64,000 nt of DNA, from NCBI GenBank assembly GCA_900546325.1, contig URCR01000001.1, positions 124,001 to 188,000 on the forward strand, in the 5' to 3' direction. Position numbers and translations under genes: made by a program. Source of the stretch: an uncultured Lachnospiraceae bacterium. Lineage in GTDB: Bacteria > Bacillota > Clostridia > Lachnospirales > Lachnospiraceae. Below, piece after piece: positions 55,174-63,252 of the stretch; position 1 is the first letter of the stretch, and every line of letters starts with the position of its first letter. The notes beneath the pieces were generated by a model, which was not told the origin of the DNA, did not search any database, and worked only from the letters and a program-made list of their open reading frames with translations.

Positions 55174-56481
55174 CTACAGAATGTCGATATACTCTCCGTT
55201 TAGCGCCTTATTCATGCTCCTGACTGCACAGAACTTTCCGCACATCGAACAGCTCTCCTCAATCTCCGGCTTGCGGTCCTCCCGAATCTGTTTTGCCGTC
55301 TCCGGATCGATGGAACAATTCCACTGTTCCTCCCAGTCAAAAGTTCTTCTGGCATCTGCCATCTTATCATCCATCTCTCTTGCATGCGGAATATGTTTTG
55401 CAATATCTGCAGCGTGTGCTGCGATTTTAGAAGCGATGATTCCCTGTCTGACATCTTCCACATTCGGAAGTGCCAGATGTTCTGCCGGTGTCACATAGCA
55501 AAGAAATGCTGCCCCTGCCGAAGCTGCAACCGCACCTCCGATCGCCGCTGTAATATGGTCATATCCCGGTGCAATGTCTGTCACGATCGGTCCCAGCACA
55601 TAAAACGGCGCACCCATGCAGATGGTCTGCTGCAGTTTCATATTTGCCTCAATCTGATCAAGCGGCATATGTCCCGGTCCTTCTACCATCACCTGCACAT
55701 CTTTCTCCCATGCGCGTCTGGTCAGTTCTCCGAGACGCACCAGCTCTTCAATCTGACACACATCACTTGCATCCGCCAGACAGCCGGGACGACATGCATC
55801 CCCGAGAGAAATTGTCACATCATATTCCCGGCAGATTTCGAGAATTTCATCAAAATATTCATAGAAAGGATTTTCATTTCCGGTCATGCTCATCCACGCA
55901 AACACAAGCGATCCGCCTCTTGATACGATATTCATCTTCCGTTTATGCTTCTTGATCTGTTCGATCGTCTTTCGTGTGATCCCGCAGTGAAGCGTTACAA
56001 AATCCACTCCGTCTTCTGCGTGAAGCCTGACAACATCGATAAAATCTTTTGCCGTCAGTGTGGCGAGATCTCTCTGATAATGGATCACGCTGTCATAGAC
56101 CGGAACCGTTCCGATCATGGCAGGGCATTCCTGTGTCAGCTTTCTGCGAAATGGCTGCGTATTTCCGTGGGAGGAAAGATCCATGATCGCCTCCGCCCCC
56201 ATATTTACCGCCGCCATGACTTTCTCCATCTCAATCTCATAATCTTTGCAATCCTTTGACACGCCCAGGTTTACATTGATCTTCGTGCGGAGCATGGAGC
56301 CTACTCCATTTGGCACCAGGCATTTATGCCTTTTATTGGCACAGATGGCCACCTGGCCTTTCGCCACCAGATCGCGGATTTCCTCCTCTGTGCGGTATTC
56401 CTTTCGCGCAACCGCCCGCATCTCCTCTGTGATAATTCCCTTTCTTGCTGCTTCCATTTGTGTGTGGTATTTCTCTGACAT
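55174..56481 (-). CDS. thiC: phosphomethylpyrimidine synthase ThiC
   Basis: A radical-SAM enzyme converting AIR to HMP-phosphate for thiamine. Seen: PNGVGSMLRTKINVNLG, GAEAIMDLSSHGN, EGPGHMPLDQIEANM, GAPFYVLGPIVTDIAPGYDHI and the C-terminal cluster ligand motif CSMCGKFC, the C-x2-C-x3-C form seen in clostridial ThiC. Length (435) is normal for the short ThiC type. Start 56481 is the ATG beginning the family N-terminus, after GAAGAGG. Controlled by a TPP riboswitch; no other thi gene is adjacent. Confidence 0.95.
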   Translation of the reverse strand: MSEKYHTQMEAARKGIITEEMRAVARKEYRTEEEIRDLVAKGQVAICANKRHKCLVPNGVGSMLRTKINVNLGVSKDCKDYEIEMEKVMAAVNMGAEAIMDLSSHGNTQPFRRKLTQECPAMIGTVPVYDSVIHYQRDLATLTAKDFIDVVRLHAEDGVDFVTLHCGITRKTIEQIKKHKRKMNIVSRGGSLVFAWMSMTGNENPFYEYFDEILEICREYDVTISLGDACRPGCLADASDVCQIEELVRLGELTRRAWEKDVQVMVEGPGHMPLDQIEANMKLQQTICMGAPFYVLGPIVTDIAPGYDHITAAIGGAVAASAGAAFLCYVTPAEHLALPNVEDVRQGIIASKIAAHAADIAKHIPHAREMDDKMADARRTFDWEEQWNCSIDPETAKQIREDRKPEIEESCSMCGKFCAVRSMNKALNGEYIDIL

Positions 56482-56597
56482 ACGATGCACCTCTTCTTTC
56501 TTGTGACTGCTTCCGAACATTTGTCTTCCGCTTTGCGCCGGAAATTTTTCTATGACAGAACTCTCAAGCATCGCCGTTAGCGGCTAATCTCTTATCA

Positions 56598-56629
56598 TTA
56601 AAAAACGGAGTACCCCATTGGTACTCCGT
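56598..56629 (-). terminator. riboswitch-linked terminator upstream of thiC
   Basis: A perfect stem, ACGGAGTACC (56605-56614) with GGTACTCCGT (56620-56629), followed on the minus strand by TTTTTTAA. It lies between the TPP aptamer and the thiC start, so thiamine pyrophosphate binding should favour termination here. Confidence 0.88.
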
Positions 56630-56653
56630 CAAACTTCGTAATGAAATCCATTC

Positions 56654-56737
56654 TTCCCTACGTTGGCATTATCCAAATCAGGTATCAGGGTCGAAGTTCA
56701 CACCTTCCTCTCAGCCTGTCTACAAGCTCCCCGGCTA
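56654..56737 (-). promoter_or_regulatory. TPP riboswitch
   Basis: On the minus strand: CCGGGGAGCTTG, then GGCTGAGAGG, GACCCTGATACCTGATTTGG and ATAATGCCAACGTAGGGA, all conserved thi-box elements in order. The loop between CTGAGA and GACCC is short, as in compact clostridial versions. Confidence 0.95.
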
Positions 56738-56755
56738 TTTACTTTTTTCACGAAA

Positions 56756-56784
56756 ATAGTAACACAGCAGACATACAAAGTCAA
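56756..56784 (-). promoter_or_regulatory. promoter of the thiC leader
   Basis: Read on the minus strand: TTGACT (56779-56784), 17-base spacer, TACTAT (56756-56761), placing the start just upstream of the aptamer. Confidence 0.7.
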
Positions 56785-56813
56785 ATCATTCCGGATTTGT
56801 TTTTCGAAAATAG

Positions 56814-57980
56814 TTACATACTTTGCTTCAAGATCGCAACAATTTCTTCGTGCGAGAGCACCTTATACCCTCCGTCCATGACAAATGTGCCTTCTGCGAT
56901 TCCCTCGATCATCTCTTCCGTCACTCCAAGCTCCCTCAGATTCATAACAAGACCGATCTCATGCATCCAGCTTTCCATTCTCGCCAGACCTTCCTCTGCA
57001 ATCTGCTCCTCACGCTTTCCTTCCGGCCGGACATCCCACACATTTTCTGCAAAACGCACAAACTTCTTCAATCCGTACGGGCAGATATAACGGTAATATG
57101 CCATAGAAACCGCCGCCAGCGTCATACCATGAGTCGCATCCGTATAAGCCCCCACAGACTGTCCCATCATGTGAACCATCCAGTCGGTTGTCTTTCCCTG
57201 TGCAACCAAGGTATTCAGCGCCCATGTCGCGGTCCACATAATATTGCTGCGAGCCTCATAATCCGTCGGATGTTCGATCGCGATTCTTGAAGAGTGGATC
57301 AGCGATTTCATCAGTCCTTCCATAATGTAATCGGACGTATTGTCATCTTCTCCTGAAAAATACTGCTCGGTAATGTGATTGAAAATGTCATAGAAACCTG
57401 CTACCATCTGATATTTTGGCAGTGTATAGGTAAATACCGGATTCAAAATAGAAAATTTCGGAAACACCTGCTCACCAAATACGTGTCCGATCTTCCGTTT
57501 GCTCTCCGGGTTAGTAATGACTGAACCGCCATTCATCTCTGATCCGGTTCCTACCATCGTCAGCACACATCCAACCGGAATGATCGGATTATCTACCTCT
57601 TCCATTCTTGCATAGTATTTTTCCCAAGGATCTTCCTCGCAATATGCAGAGACGGAGACGGCCTTCGCATAATCGCACACCGAACCTCCTCCCACGGCAA
57701 GAATCAGATCCACTTGATTCTCCCGCGCAATCTTACATCCCTCATACAATTTCTCTACGGTCGGATTCGGCATCACACCCGGATCTTCAAAAACTGTTTT
57801 CCCGGCCTCTTTTAACAACTTCATGACCTGATCGTAGATTCCATTTTTCTTAATCGAATCCTTCCCATAACTTAACTGCACCTTCGGTCCGTATTTTTTT
57901 AATTCTTCCTGTAAAGATACCAGGGAATCTTCCCCAAAATAAAGCTTTGTCGGATTGCAATACTGAAAATTTCCTAACAT
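56814..57980 (-). CDS. iron-containing alcohol dehydrogenase (butanol dehydrogenase-like)
   Basis: A 388-residue group III alcohol dehydrogenase. Cofactor motif AVGGGSVCDYAKAV; TMVGTGSEMNGGSVITNP; metal-site His in FNHITEQYFSG and THGMTLAAV. Closest in layout to NADPH-dependent BdhA/YqhD-like enzymes that reduce aldehydes. Start 57980 follows AAAGGAG. Its promoter has the stretched spacer and dyad of MerR-family control, which in this enzyme class often means aldehyde or electrophile induction. Confidence 0.92.
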   Translation of the reverse strand: MLGNFQYCNPTKLYFGEDSLVSLQEELKKYGPKVQLSYGKDSIKKNGIYDQVMKLLKEAGKTVFEDPGVMPNPTVEKLYEGCKIARENQVDLILAVGGGSVCDYAKAVSVSAYCEEDPWEKYYARMEEVDNPIIPVGCVLTMVGTGSEMNGGSVITNPESKRKIGHVFGEQVFPKFSILNPVFTYTLPKYQMVAGFYDIFNHITEQYFSGEDDNTSDYIMEGLMKSLIHSSRIAIEHPTDYEARSNIMWTATWALNTLVAQGKTTDWMVHMMGQSVGAYTDATHGMTLAAVSMAYYRYICPYGLKKFVRFAENVWDVRPEGKREEQIAEEGLARMESWMHEIGLVMNLRELGVTEEMIEGIAEGTFVMDGGYKVLSHEEIVAILKQSM

Positions 57981-58081
57981 AGTTTCTCCTTTCTTTCCAC
58001 ACAATACATTTTTTTCGGCACGCTTCCAGTCACTCTGACTGATTGTATCAGATTGACTTTCTTCGCATTTATGATAGCTTC

Positions 58082-58112
58082 ATCATAGCACCTAAACCTG
58101 GCTTTAGGTCAA
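58082..58112 (-). promoter_or_regulatory. MerR-type promoter of the alcohol dehydrogenase gene
   Basis: On the minus strand TTGACC (58107-58112) and TATGAT (58082-58087) are 19 bases apart, and the spacer region carries the dyad ACCTAAA-N6-TTTAGGT (58090-58109). The long spacer with a central dyad is the hallmark of MerR-activated promoters; ADH genes under AdhR/NmlR-type MerR proteins show similar sites. No MerR gene is in the window. Confidence 0.75.
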
Positions 58113-58202
58113 TACCTATTTCATAAATTTGCCATAAACTTTATGCGAAAACAAAAGAAATCTATACCATAATGCGCACAGGCTCACAAAGCGGAAAAAA
58201 AG

Positions 58203-60035
58203 CTATCGTGAACAGGCATTCTCTATGATCTCTACACATTTCTCAATTCCTATGAGGCTGCTGTTCAGACAAAGATCGTAATTAGCCGCTTCTCCAAAAT
58301 TCTGCCCCGTATAATATTGGTAATAAAATGCCCGTTTCTTATCTGTTTTTTCAATTTTACTGAGCGCCTTTTCATCAGCCTCTTTGTAGATATGCTCAAT
58401 TCTTTCTTTGCGGCTGTCCAAATCTGCATAAACAAAAACCTTTAATACATTTTTGTAATCTTTTAACACATAGTCTGCACACCGTCCCACGATAATACAT
58501 CCGCCCTTGTCTGCAATTTCCCGGATCACGGATGCCTGATGCATAAATGCCTTATCACTCAGCGACAGATCGTGATGGACACCTTTCCCCAGTTCCTGCC
58601 AGAACCCTCCGGCTCCTTTCGTCTCTGCATGTTCAAAGAATGTTTTGTCTATCGGGCAGGACTGAGCCGCCATCTCGATCACTTCATGATCATAAAACGG
58701 AATTCCCAGACGTTCAGATAACTGCCTTCCCACTTCTCTTCCACCACTTCCATGCTGTCTGCTGATAGTAATAATCACATGATTTGCACTTTGCTCAACT
58801 GCTCCGTTTGCGGCAGCATCACGGTCAAATTCACCGGCCCACTCAAACCCTTTTTTTGCAGCGATCACCGCAATAATTTCATTGATAACTGCTGCCGCCG
58901 CAATGGTTCCCTGGATAATCCGGGCACATTCCGGTGCCGGTGCACTTAAAACAGAGACTGCGATTCCGGTAAATACCAATGACACCCCCGAGTGCGGCAA
59001 AAGCGTAAATCCCAGAAACTTTTTCACTGTTTCCGGTGATTTTGTGATGCTTGCCCCAAAATAGGCGCCGAAATATTTTCCAAGCGCTCTGGCAATGATA
59101 TAAATACCCGTAAACACTCCTGCTCCCATGATCAAATGATAATCCAGCGGAGCGCCCAGATTCAGAATCACAATGATCATTGCAATTCCGAGAAACGGAT
59201 TGAAGACGTCCATGATCTGCTCCAGCCTTTTTTCTGTAACCATATTAGAAAAGGCTGCGGAAAATGCCATCCCGATCAGCATAAAGTTTAAAACCGGTTT
59301 CGGCATTACTACACTGTTAAAGAAAAATCCCACACCGGATGCAATCAAGATCGTAACGATCAAAGAAATCAGTGTTGCCTTGGAATCTCTCTCCTTTTTC
59401 AGAACCAGTCCGGCTAAAAATCCGGTTGCGGCACCGATCACCAGCGGAAGGATTACTACCAGCGCGATCATATATGCCGGCAGTTCTCCTGCTGAAAGAT
59501 TTCCCGCTACAATTGCGATCGTTGTAAAAAAGATCACACATCCCACAATATCATCCAGCGCCGCCATCGGAATCAGTGTATTTGTCACCGGTCCGCTTGT
59601 CTTAAATTCACGCACAATGGATAGTGCCGGCGCCGGTGCTGTTGCCAGAGCGATTCCGCCAAATAAAAATGCCAGATACAATGGAATCCCCTGAAAATAA
59701 AATACAATCCCAAAAACAAGTGATACAAATAAAAAGGTTCCGATTGACTGTGTAAGAGTGGTAATCACGATTGACTTTCCGGATCGCTTGATTTTATTCC
59801 ACACAAGCTCTGTACCGATCATCAGACCAACTGCACACTCTAAAATGTGAACCATTGTCTGATACCACTGCGCATCAAGAATCTGCCGGTCCACCAGCGA
59901 AAGCGCATGCGGTCCTAAAATCATTCCCGCGATCAGCCACCCCAATATTGATGGCAGCTTTATTTTTGATATCAGCTTTCCTGCAAAAAATGCAAGTACA
60001 ATTGCTGCCAACAGCCTTACAAATAATAATACCAT
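58203..60035 (-). CDS. CPA2-family cation/proton antiporter fused to a cytidylate-kinase-like domain
   Basis: A 610-residue fusion. Residues 1-400 are a Kef/NapA-type exchanger with about 12 helices (PSILGWLIAGMILGPHAL, FGGIALATAPAPALSIVREF, MAALDDIVGCVIFF with the paired-Asp region, FTLLPHSGVSLVFTGIA). Residues about 420-610 are a cytidylate kinase-2 domain with P-loop ISRQHGSGGREVG, IIVGRCADYVLK and a DSRKERIEH segment. The kinase half probably acts as a nucleotide-sensing or regulatory module. No frameshift between the parts. It precedes, and is 44 bases from, the TetR gene on the same strand. Confidence 0.92.
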   Translation of the reverse strand: MVLLFVRLLAAIVLAFFAGKLISKIKLPSILGWLIAGMILGPHALSLVDRQILDAQWYQTMVHILECAVGLMIGTELVWNKIKRSGKSIVITTLTQSIGTFLFVSLVFGIVFYFQGIPLYLAFLFGGIALATAPAPALSIVREFKTSGPVTNTLIPMAALDDIVGCVIFFTTIAIVAGNLSAGELPAYMIALVVILPLVIGAATGFLAGLVLKKERDSKATLISLIVTILIASGVGFFFNSVVMPKPVLNFMLIGMAFSAAFSNMVTEKRLEQIMDVFNPFLGIAMIIVILNLGAPLDYHLIMGAGVFTGIYIIARALGKYFGAYFGASITKSPETVKKFLGFTLLPHSGVSLVFTGIAVSVLSAPAPECARIIQGTIAAAAVINEIIAVIAAKKGFEWAGEFDRDAAANGAVEQSANHVIITISRQHGSGGREVGRQLSERLGIPFYDHEVIEMAAQSCPIDKTFFEHAETKGAGGFWQELGKGVHHDLSLSDKAFMHQASVIREIADKGGCIIVGRCADYVLKDYKNVLKVFVYADLDSRKERIEHIYKEADEKALSKIEKTDKKRAFYYQYYTGQNFGEAANYDLCLNSSLIGIEKCVEIIENACSR

Positions 60036-60079
60036 TTCTTTTCTTCCTCCAACTCAATATACTTCTCAATCGTTTGATT

Positions 60080-60721
60080 TTACTTTTCCCCGCTTTTTTC
60101 CTTCCCCTCCTTCACAACTCCATACAACATAATGTCCAGAATTTTTGAAAGATTTACCTCATGATTCTCCGCTAGTACATGGATATCCTCTTTTTCACAG
60201 GATTTATCTTGAAAATACCCATTAAACATTTCAAAAAATATCATAAGATACTCCATCGCCGCATCTATCGTTATTCCGTCACGGAGCTGTGTCTGCTGTA
60301 ATAATTCTCGAAAACAGTCTACATAAAATTGATCATATTCCTTCCGAAGTTCATGGATTTTCTCGCGCAAATGCGCAGGAGTCTGCAGCACCGTATTAAA
60401 AAAGATATTGCAGTAATACGGATTTTCCTTAAAAAACTGCTGGCGCACCTGAAAAAGATTGTGGATACTTGTTTGTACACTTTCGTCTTTGTACGCTCTG
60501 CCTTTTAAATATTCTGTCATTTTTCCAAAACATTCTTCCACGCATTTTAAATAGATCTCATCCTTATTTTTGAAATTGTGGTATACCAGTCCTTTGGAAA
60601 TCTGATTCTCATTACAAAGTGTCGTCAATGAGGCAGTATCATAATTCTTTGTGCCAAATTCTACAATTGCAGCAGCCAGGATTCTCTCATAAGTACGCTT
60701 TGTCTTCTCTTCTTTTTTCAT
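60080..60721 (-). CDS. TetR-family transcriptional regulator
   Basis: A 213-residue regulator. The helix-turn-helix is at residues 12-57 (RILAAAIVEFGTKNYDTASLTTLCNENQISKGLVYHNFKNKDEIY) with a helical ligand-binding domain after it. It is first in the leftward operon with the antiporter-kinase fusion, and three similar operator-like sites lie directly upstream at 60739-60838, so self-control and control of the antiporter are likely. Confidence 0.92.
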   Translation of the reverse strand: MKKEEKTKRTYERILAAAIVEFGTKNYDTASLTTLCNENQISKGLVYHNFKNKDEIYLKCVEECFGKMTEYLKGRAYKDESVQTSIHNLFQVRQQFFKENPYYCNIFFNTVLQTPAHLREKIHELRKEYDQFYVDCFRELLQQTQLRDGITIDAAMEYLMIFFEMFNGYFQDKSCEKEDIHVLAENHEVNLSKILDIMLYGVVKEGKEKSGEK

Positions 60722-60738
60722 ATTTCCCTCCTTATTTT

Positions 60739-60838
60739 AATGATCGGTCATTCCACCCTATGTCGGATAAATTATACCGACATTTATAGACCGATCAGTC
60801 CATAAAATGATGGTAGCATTTATAGACCGATTAGTCAA
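60739..60838. promoter_or_regulatory. TetR operator cluster
   Basis: Three related sites: the near-palindrome AATGATCGGTCATT at 60739-60752, ATTTATAGACCGATCAGTC at 60782-60800 and ATTTATAGACCGATTAGTC at 60818-60836. The shared core GACCGATYAGTC repeats every 36 bases in the last two. Their position upstream of the TetR start makes autoregulation the simplest reading. Confidence 0.65.
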
Positions 60839-60923
60839 TATTTATTTTCGGCGGCTGAATGATAAAACCTATCAGCATCATCGGTTCCATTGGATAACAT
60901 TTTCAAACTGTACATATTCCATA

Positions 60924-60959
60924 TTGACAGCAAGTACATTGTCGTATATACTGTACTTG
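60924..60959 (+). promoter_or_regulatory. promoter and dyad operator of the GntR-ABC operon
   Basis: TTGACA at 60924-60929, 17-base spacer and TATACT at 60947-60952. The dyad CAAGTAC (60931-60937) / GTACTTG (about 60953-60959) brackets the -10 region, where a bound YtrA-type repressor would block polymerase. Confidence 0.75.
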
Positions 60960-60998
60960 TAAAACATATACAGTATGCGCATATTAAGGTGGTTCACA

Positions 60999-61376
60999 AT
61001 GGAAATTATTTTGACAAACACAAGTACAAAACCGATTTACGAACAGATTACTTCCCAGATTAAGGAAATGATTATGACCGGTGAATTAAAACCCGGAGCT
61101 CCCATGCCTTCCATGCGGAAGCTTGCCAGGGAACTCCATGTAAGTGTCATCACAACGCAGAGAGCTTATGACGAGCTTTCCAGAGACGGTTTCATCATCA
61201 CAATTCCGGCAAAGGGTACTTTCGTATCCACGGAGAATCAGGATTTTATACGGGAAGAGAACCTGCGGAAAATCGAAAATTTACTGGCGGAGGCAAGCAA
61301 TCTTGCCAGACAGAACGGGTTGACTTTGGAAGAACTTCAAAGCACGCTTCAAGTGATATTTACGGAGGAATCATAA
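60999..61376 (+). CDS. GntR-family regulator, YtrA subfamily
   Basis: A 125-residue regulator: GntR winged helix at residues 8-75 (KPIYEQITSQIKEMIMTGELKPG, SMRKLARELHVSVITTQRAYDELSRDGFI) and a short two-helix C-terminal part typical of YtrA. Start 60999 follows AAGGTGG. Its stop overlaps the ATPase start by one base. YtrA-type genes commonly repress their own ABC transporter operon, as the dyad at the promoter suggests. Confidence 0.93.
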   Translation: MEIILTNTSTKPIYEQITSQIKEMIMTGELKPGAPMPSMRKLARELHVSVITTQRAYDELSRDGFIITIPAKGTFVSTENQDFIREENLRKIENLLAEASNLARQNGLTLEELQSTLQVIFTEES

Positions 61377-62254
61377 TGGAACACGCGATTGAAATCAGAC
61401 ATTTATCGAAAGAATATAAAGACTTCCGGCTTCAGGACGTCTCTCTTAACATCCCAACCGGAACGGTTATGGGACTTATCGGCGCCAACGGTGCGGGCAA
61501 ATCTACATTTATCAATTCCATCCTCGGACTTGTAAACTCAGATTATAAAATGCTTCGTATCTTTGGAAAAGATTTACGCACACAGGAAAAGGAAATCAAA
61601 GAAGATATCGCCGTTATTTTCGATGTCTCTCACTATAATCCGGAGTTCACTCCCGCGTTTATCGGGAAAATGTTATCCAGAGTGTATAAGAACTGGGACA
61701 TGACAATATACGAACAGTATCTGGAAGAATTCCATCTTCCAAAACGAAAAAAACTAAAACAATACTCCAAAGGAATGAAAATGAAGCTGGAGTTCGCGAT
61801 CGCATTCAGCCATGCTCCTAAGCTTCTCATTCTGGATGAAGCCACGAGCGGGTTAGACCCGATTTTCCGTGAAGAGATTCTGGATATTATCCGCAAATAC
61901 ACAGAAGACGAAGACCACACCGTCCTCTTATCCTCCCACATCACAAGTGATTTAGACAAGATTGCCGACTACATTGCCTTCATTCACGAAGGACAGCTTC
62001 TCTTTGTAAAGACTTATGATGAAATTCAGGAGAATTTTGGAATTATCAACTGTAGAAAAGAACTTTTTGACAGTCTAAATCCGGAAGATATCCTATCCTA
62101 CCGCAGAGAATCTTATGGTTACAAGGTAATGATTGAGAGCAAACAGGAACTTCGGAAAATCTTCCCGGATTTGGAGATTGAAAACGCATCCATCGAAGAC
62201 TTAATGCTCTTCCAGGTGAAAGGAGAACACGTGCCATGTCAGGACTTATTATAA
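61376..62254 (+). CDS. ABC transporter ATP-binding protein
   Basis: A 292-residue ATPase: Walker A IGANGAGKST, Q-loop region FDVSHYNPEF (with an unusual residue where Gln is common), signature YSKGMKMKLEFAIAF, Walker B LLILDEATSGLDP, H-loop LLSSHI. The YSKGM signature and LDEATSGLD are typical of ABC-2 exporters encoded with YtrA-type regulators. A C-terminal extension of about 70 residues follows the H-loop. It overlaps the permease gene by 19 bases. Confidence 0.93.
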   Translation: MEHAIEIRHLSKEYKDFRLQDVSLNIPTGTVMGLIGANGAGKSTFINSILGLVNSDYKMLRIFGKDLRTQEKEIKEDIAVIFDVSHYNPEFTPAFIGKMLSRVYKNWDMTIYEQYLEEFHLPKRKKLKQYSKGMKMKLEFAIAFSHAPKLLILDEATSGLDPIFREEILDIIRKYTEDEDHTVLLSSHITSDLDKIADYIAFIHEGQLLFVKTYDEIQENFGIINCRKELFDSLNPEDILSYRRESYGYKVMIESKQELRKIFPDLEIENASIEDLMLFQVKGEHVPCQDLL

Positions 62255-62883
62255 AAAATTATTTTGAAACATTCCGAATTGGAAAAAATCTATTTGAAAT
62301 GATTTTCGGTTTTGGGGCGATGGGAATTATGGTAATATTCGGGACAGATTTTTATGTATTCTGCCTCGCAACTATGATTATTTTTCCATTTATGGGTTCC
62401 ACTCCACTTCAGTATGCGATAGAGCAAAATGAGATTTGCAAATTTGACGATATCCTTTTGACATATCCGCTGACAAAAAAAGAAATTGTGCGCTCCCACT
62501 TTTTATCCTGCCTTTCTTTTTCCGGAATTACAGGAATGCTTTCACTACTTACCGTATTTATTTATGTGTACCTTCATCATACAACGGACTTAAAAACCGG
62601 ACTTCTTGTCTGGGCAGGTGGATTAATCCTATCCCTTGCATTCCTCGCCATCGGCAACATCGGATTCTTTGCCCTTGGCAACAAAAAGGGAACGATCCTT
62701 TACTTCATCCTTGTTGTCCTCTGCGCTGTCAGCTATGCGCTTACTTATCACGGCATTGATTTCATGTCCATCTTCACATTGGATGCAAGGCTCCTGCTCC
62801 TGATTGGACTGGTCATATCGCTTCTGCTCCTTTTTGGAAGCTACTGCCTGTGCCTGAAAATTTATACAAAAAAACATTCCTAG
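62236..62883 (+). CDS. ABC-2 type transporter permease
   Basis: A 215-residue membrane protein with six hydrophobic segments (e.g. IFGFGAMGIMVIFGTDFYVFCLATMIIFPFMG, LLLIGLVISLLLLFGSYCLCL) and the ABC-2 feature LLTYPLTKKEIVRSHF. It is the membrane partner of the ATPase. The TAG stop at 62881-62883 is the first three bases of a MITE; without the insert the frame would end TAA at the same codon, so protein length is unchanged. Confidence 0.88.
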   Translation: MSGLIIKNYFETFRIGKNLFEMIFGFGAMGIMVIFGTDFYVFCLATMIIFPFMGSTPLQYAIEQNEICKFDDILLTYPLTKKEIVRSHFLSCLSFSGITGMLSLLTVFIYVYLHHTTDLKTGLLVWAGGLILSLAFLAIGNIGFFALGNKKGTILYFILVVLCAVSYALTYHGIDFMSIFTLDARLLLLIGLVISLLLLFGSYCLCLKIYTKKHS

Positions 62884-63043
62884 TGTACTGTCTCATTCAC
62901 TTTCAGCATAATGACACAGAATGAATTTTCAGTCTGCAAGGCGGAGGAATGAGGCGATGCGGTGGCATCGTCGATTGACGACAACGCAGTAGAGTGGAAT
63001 TCAGGCAAGTCATTATGCGAAATATGAATGATACAGTACACTA
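62881..63043. mobile_element. mariner-type MITE, 163 bp
   Basis: Terminal inverted repeats of about 34 bases, starting TAGTGTACTGT on the left and ending ACAGTACACTA on the right, with blocks CATAATGAC/GTCATTATG inside. It begins and ends with TA, the target duplication of IS630/Tc1-mariner elements. The interior has no reading frame but contains a GC-rich hairpin (CGATGCGGTGGCATCG). Non-autonomous; no matching transposase is in the window. Confidence 0.85.
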
Positions 63044-63051
63044 AAGCAAAT

Positions 63052-63093
63052 GATCGCAGCAGTTGGAATAGCAATCTTCCAACCGCTGCGATC
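63052..63093. other. strong 17-bp hairpin after the MITE
   Basis: GATCGCAGCAGTTGGAA (63052-63068) pairs with TTCCAACCGCTGCGATC (63077-63093), one wobble. It is followed by A rather than T on the plus strand, so it is not a canonical terminator; it may stabilise the 3' end of the ABC transcript. Confidence 0.6.
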
Positions 63094-63148
63094 AAAAAGT
63101 GATATAAGTTCTATTTCCTGAAATCTATTTTACATCATAACATCCTTG

Positions 63149-63204
63149 AAAAGCATGAGTAATTCACACAAGTATAAACTGCGTGAATTACTCATGCTTT
63201 TTTC
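63149..63204 (+). terminator. terminator of the GntR-ABC operon
   Basis: A 19-bp stem, 63149-63167 (AAAAGCATGAGTAATTCAC) with 63183-63201, followed by a T-run and C. Canonical and strong. Confidence 0.9.
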
Positions 63205-63252
63205 TTCGAGGACAACTATACTGAATTTGTACCACGAAAGGAGCGAATGTAT

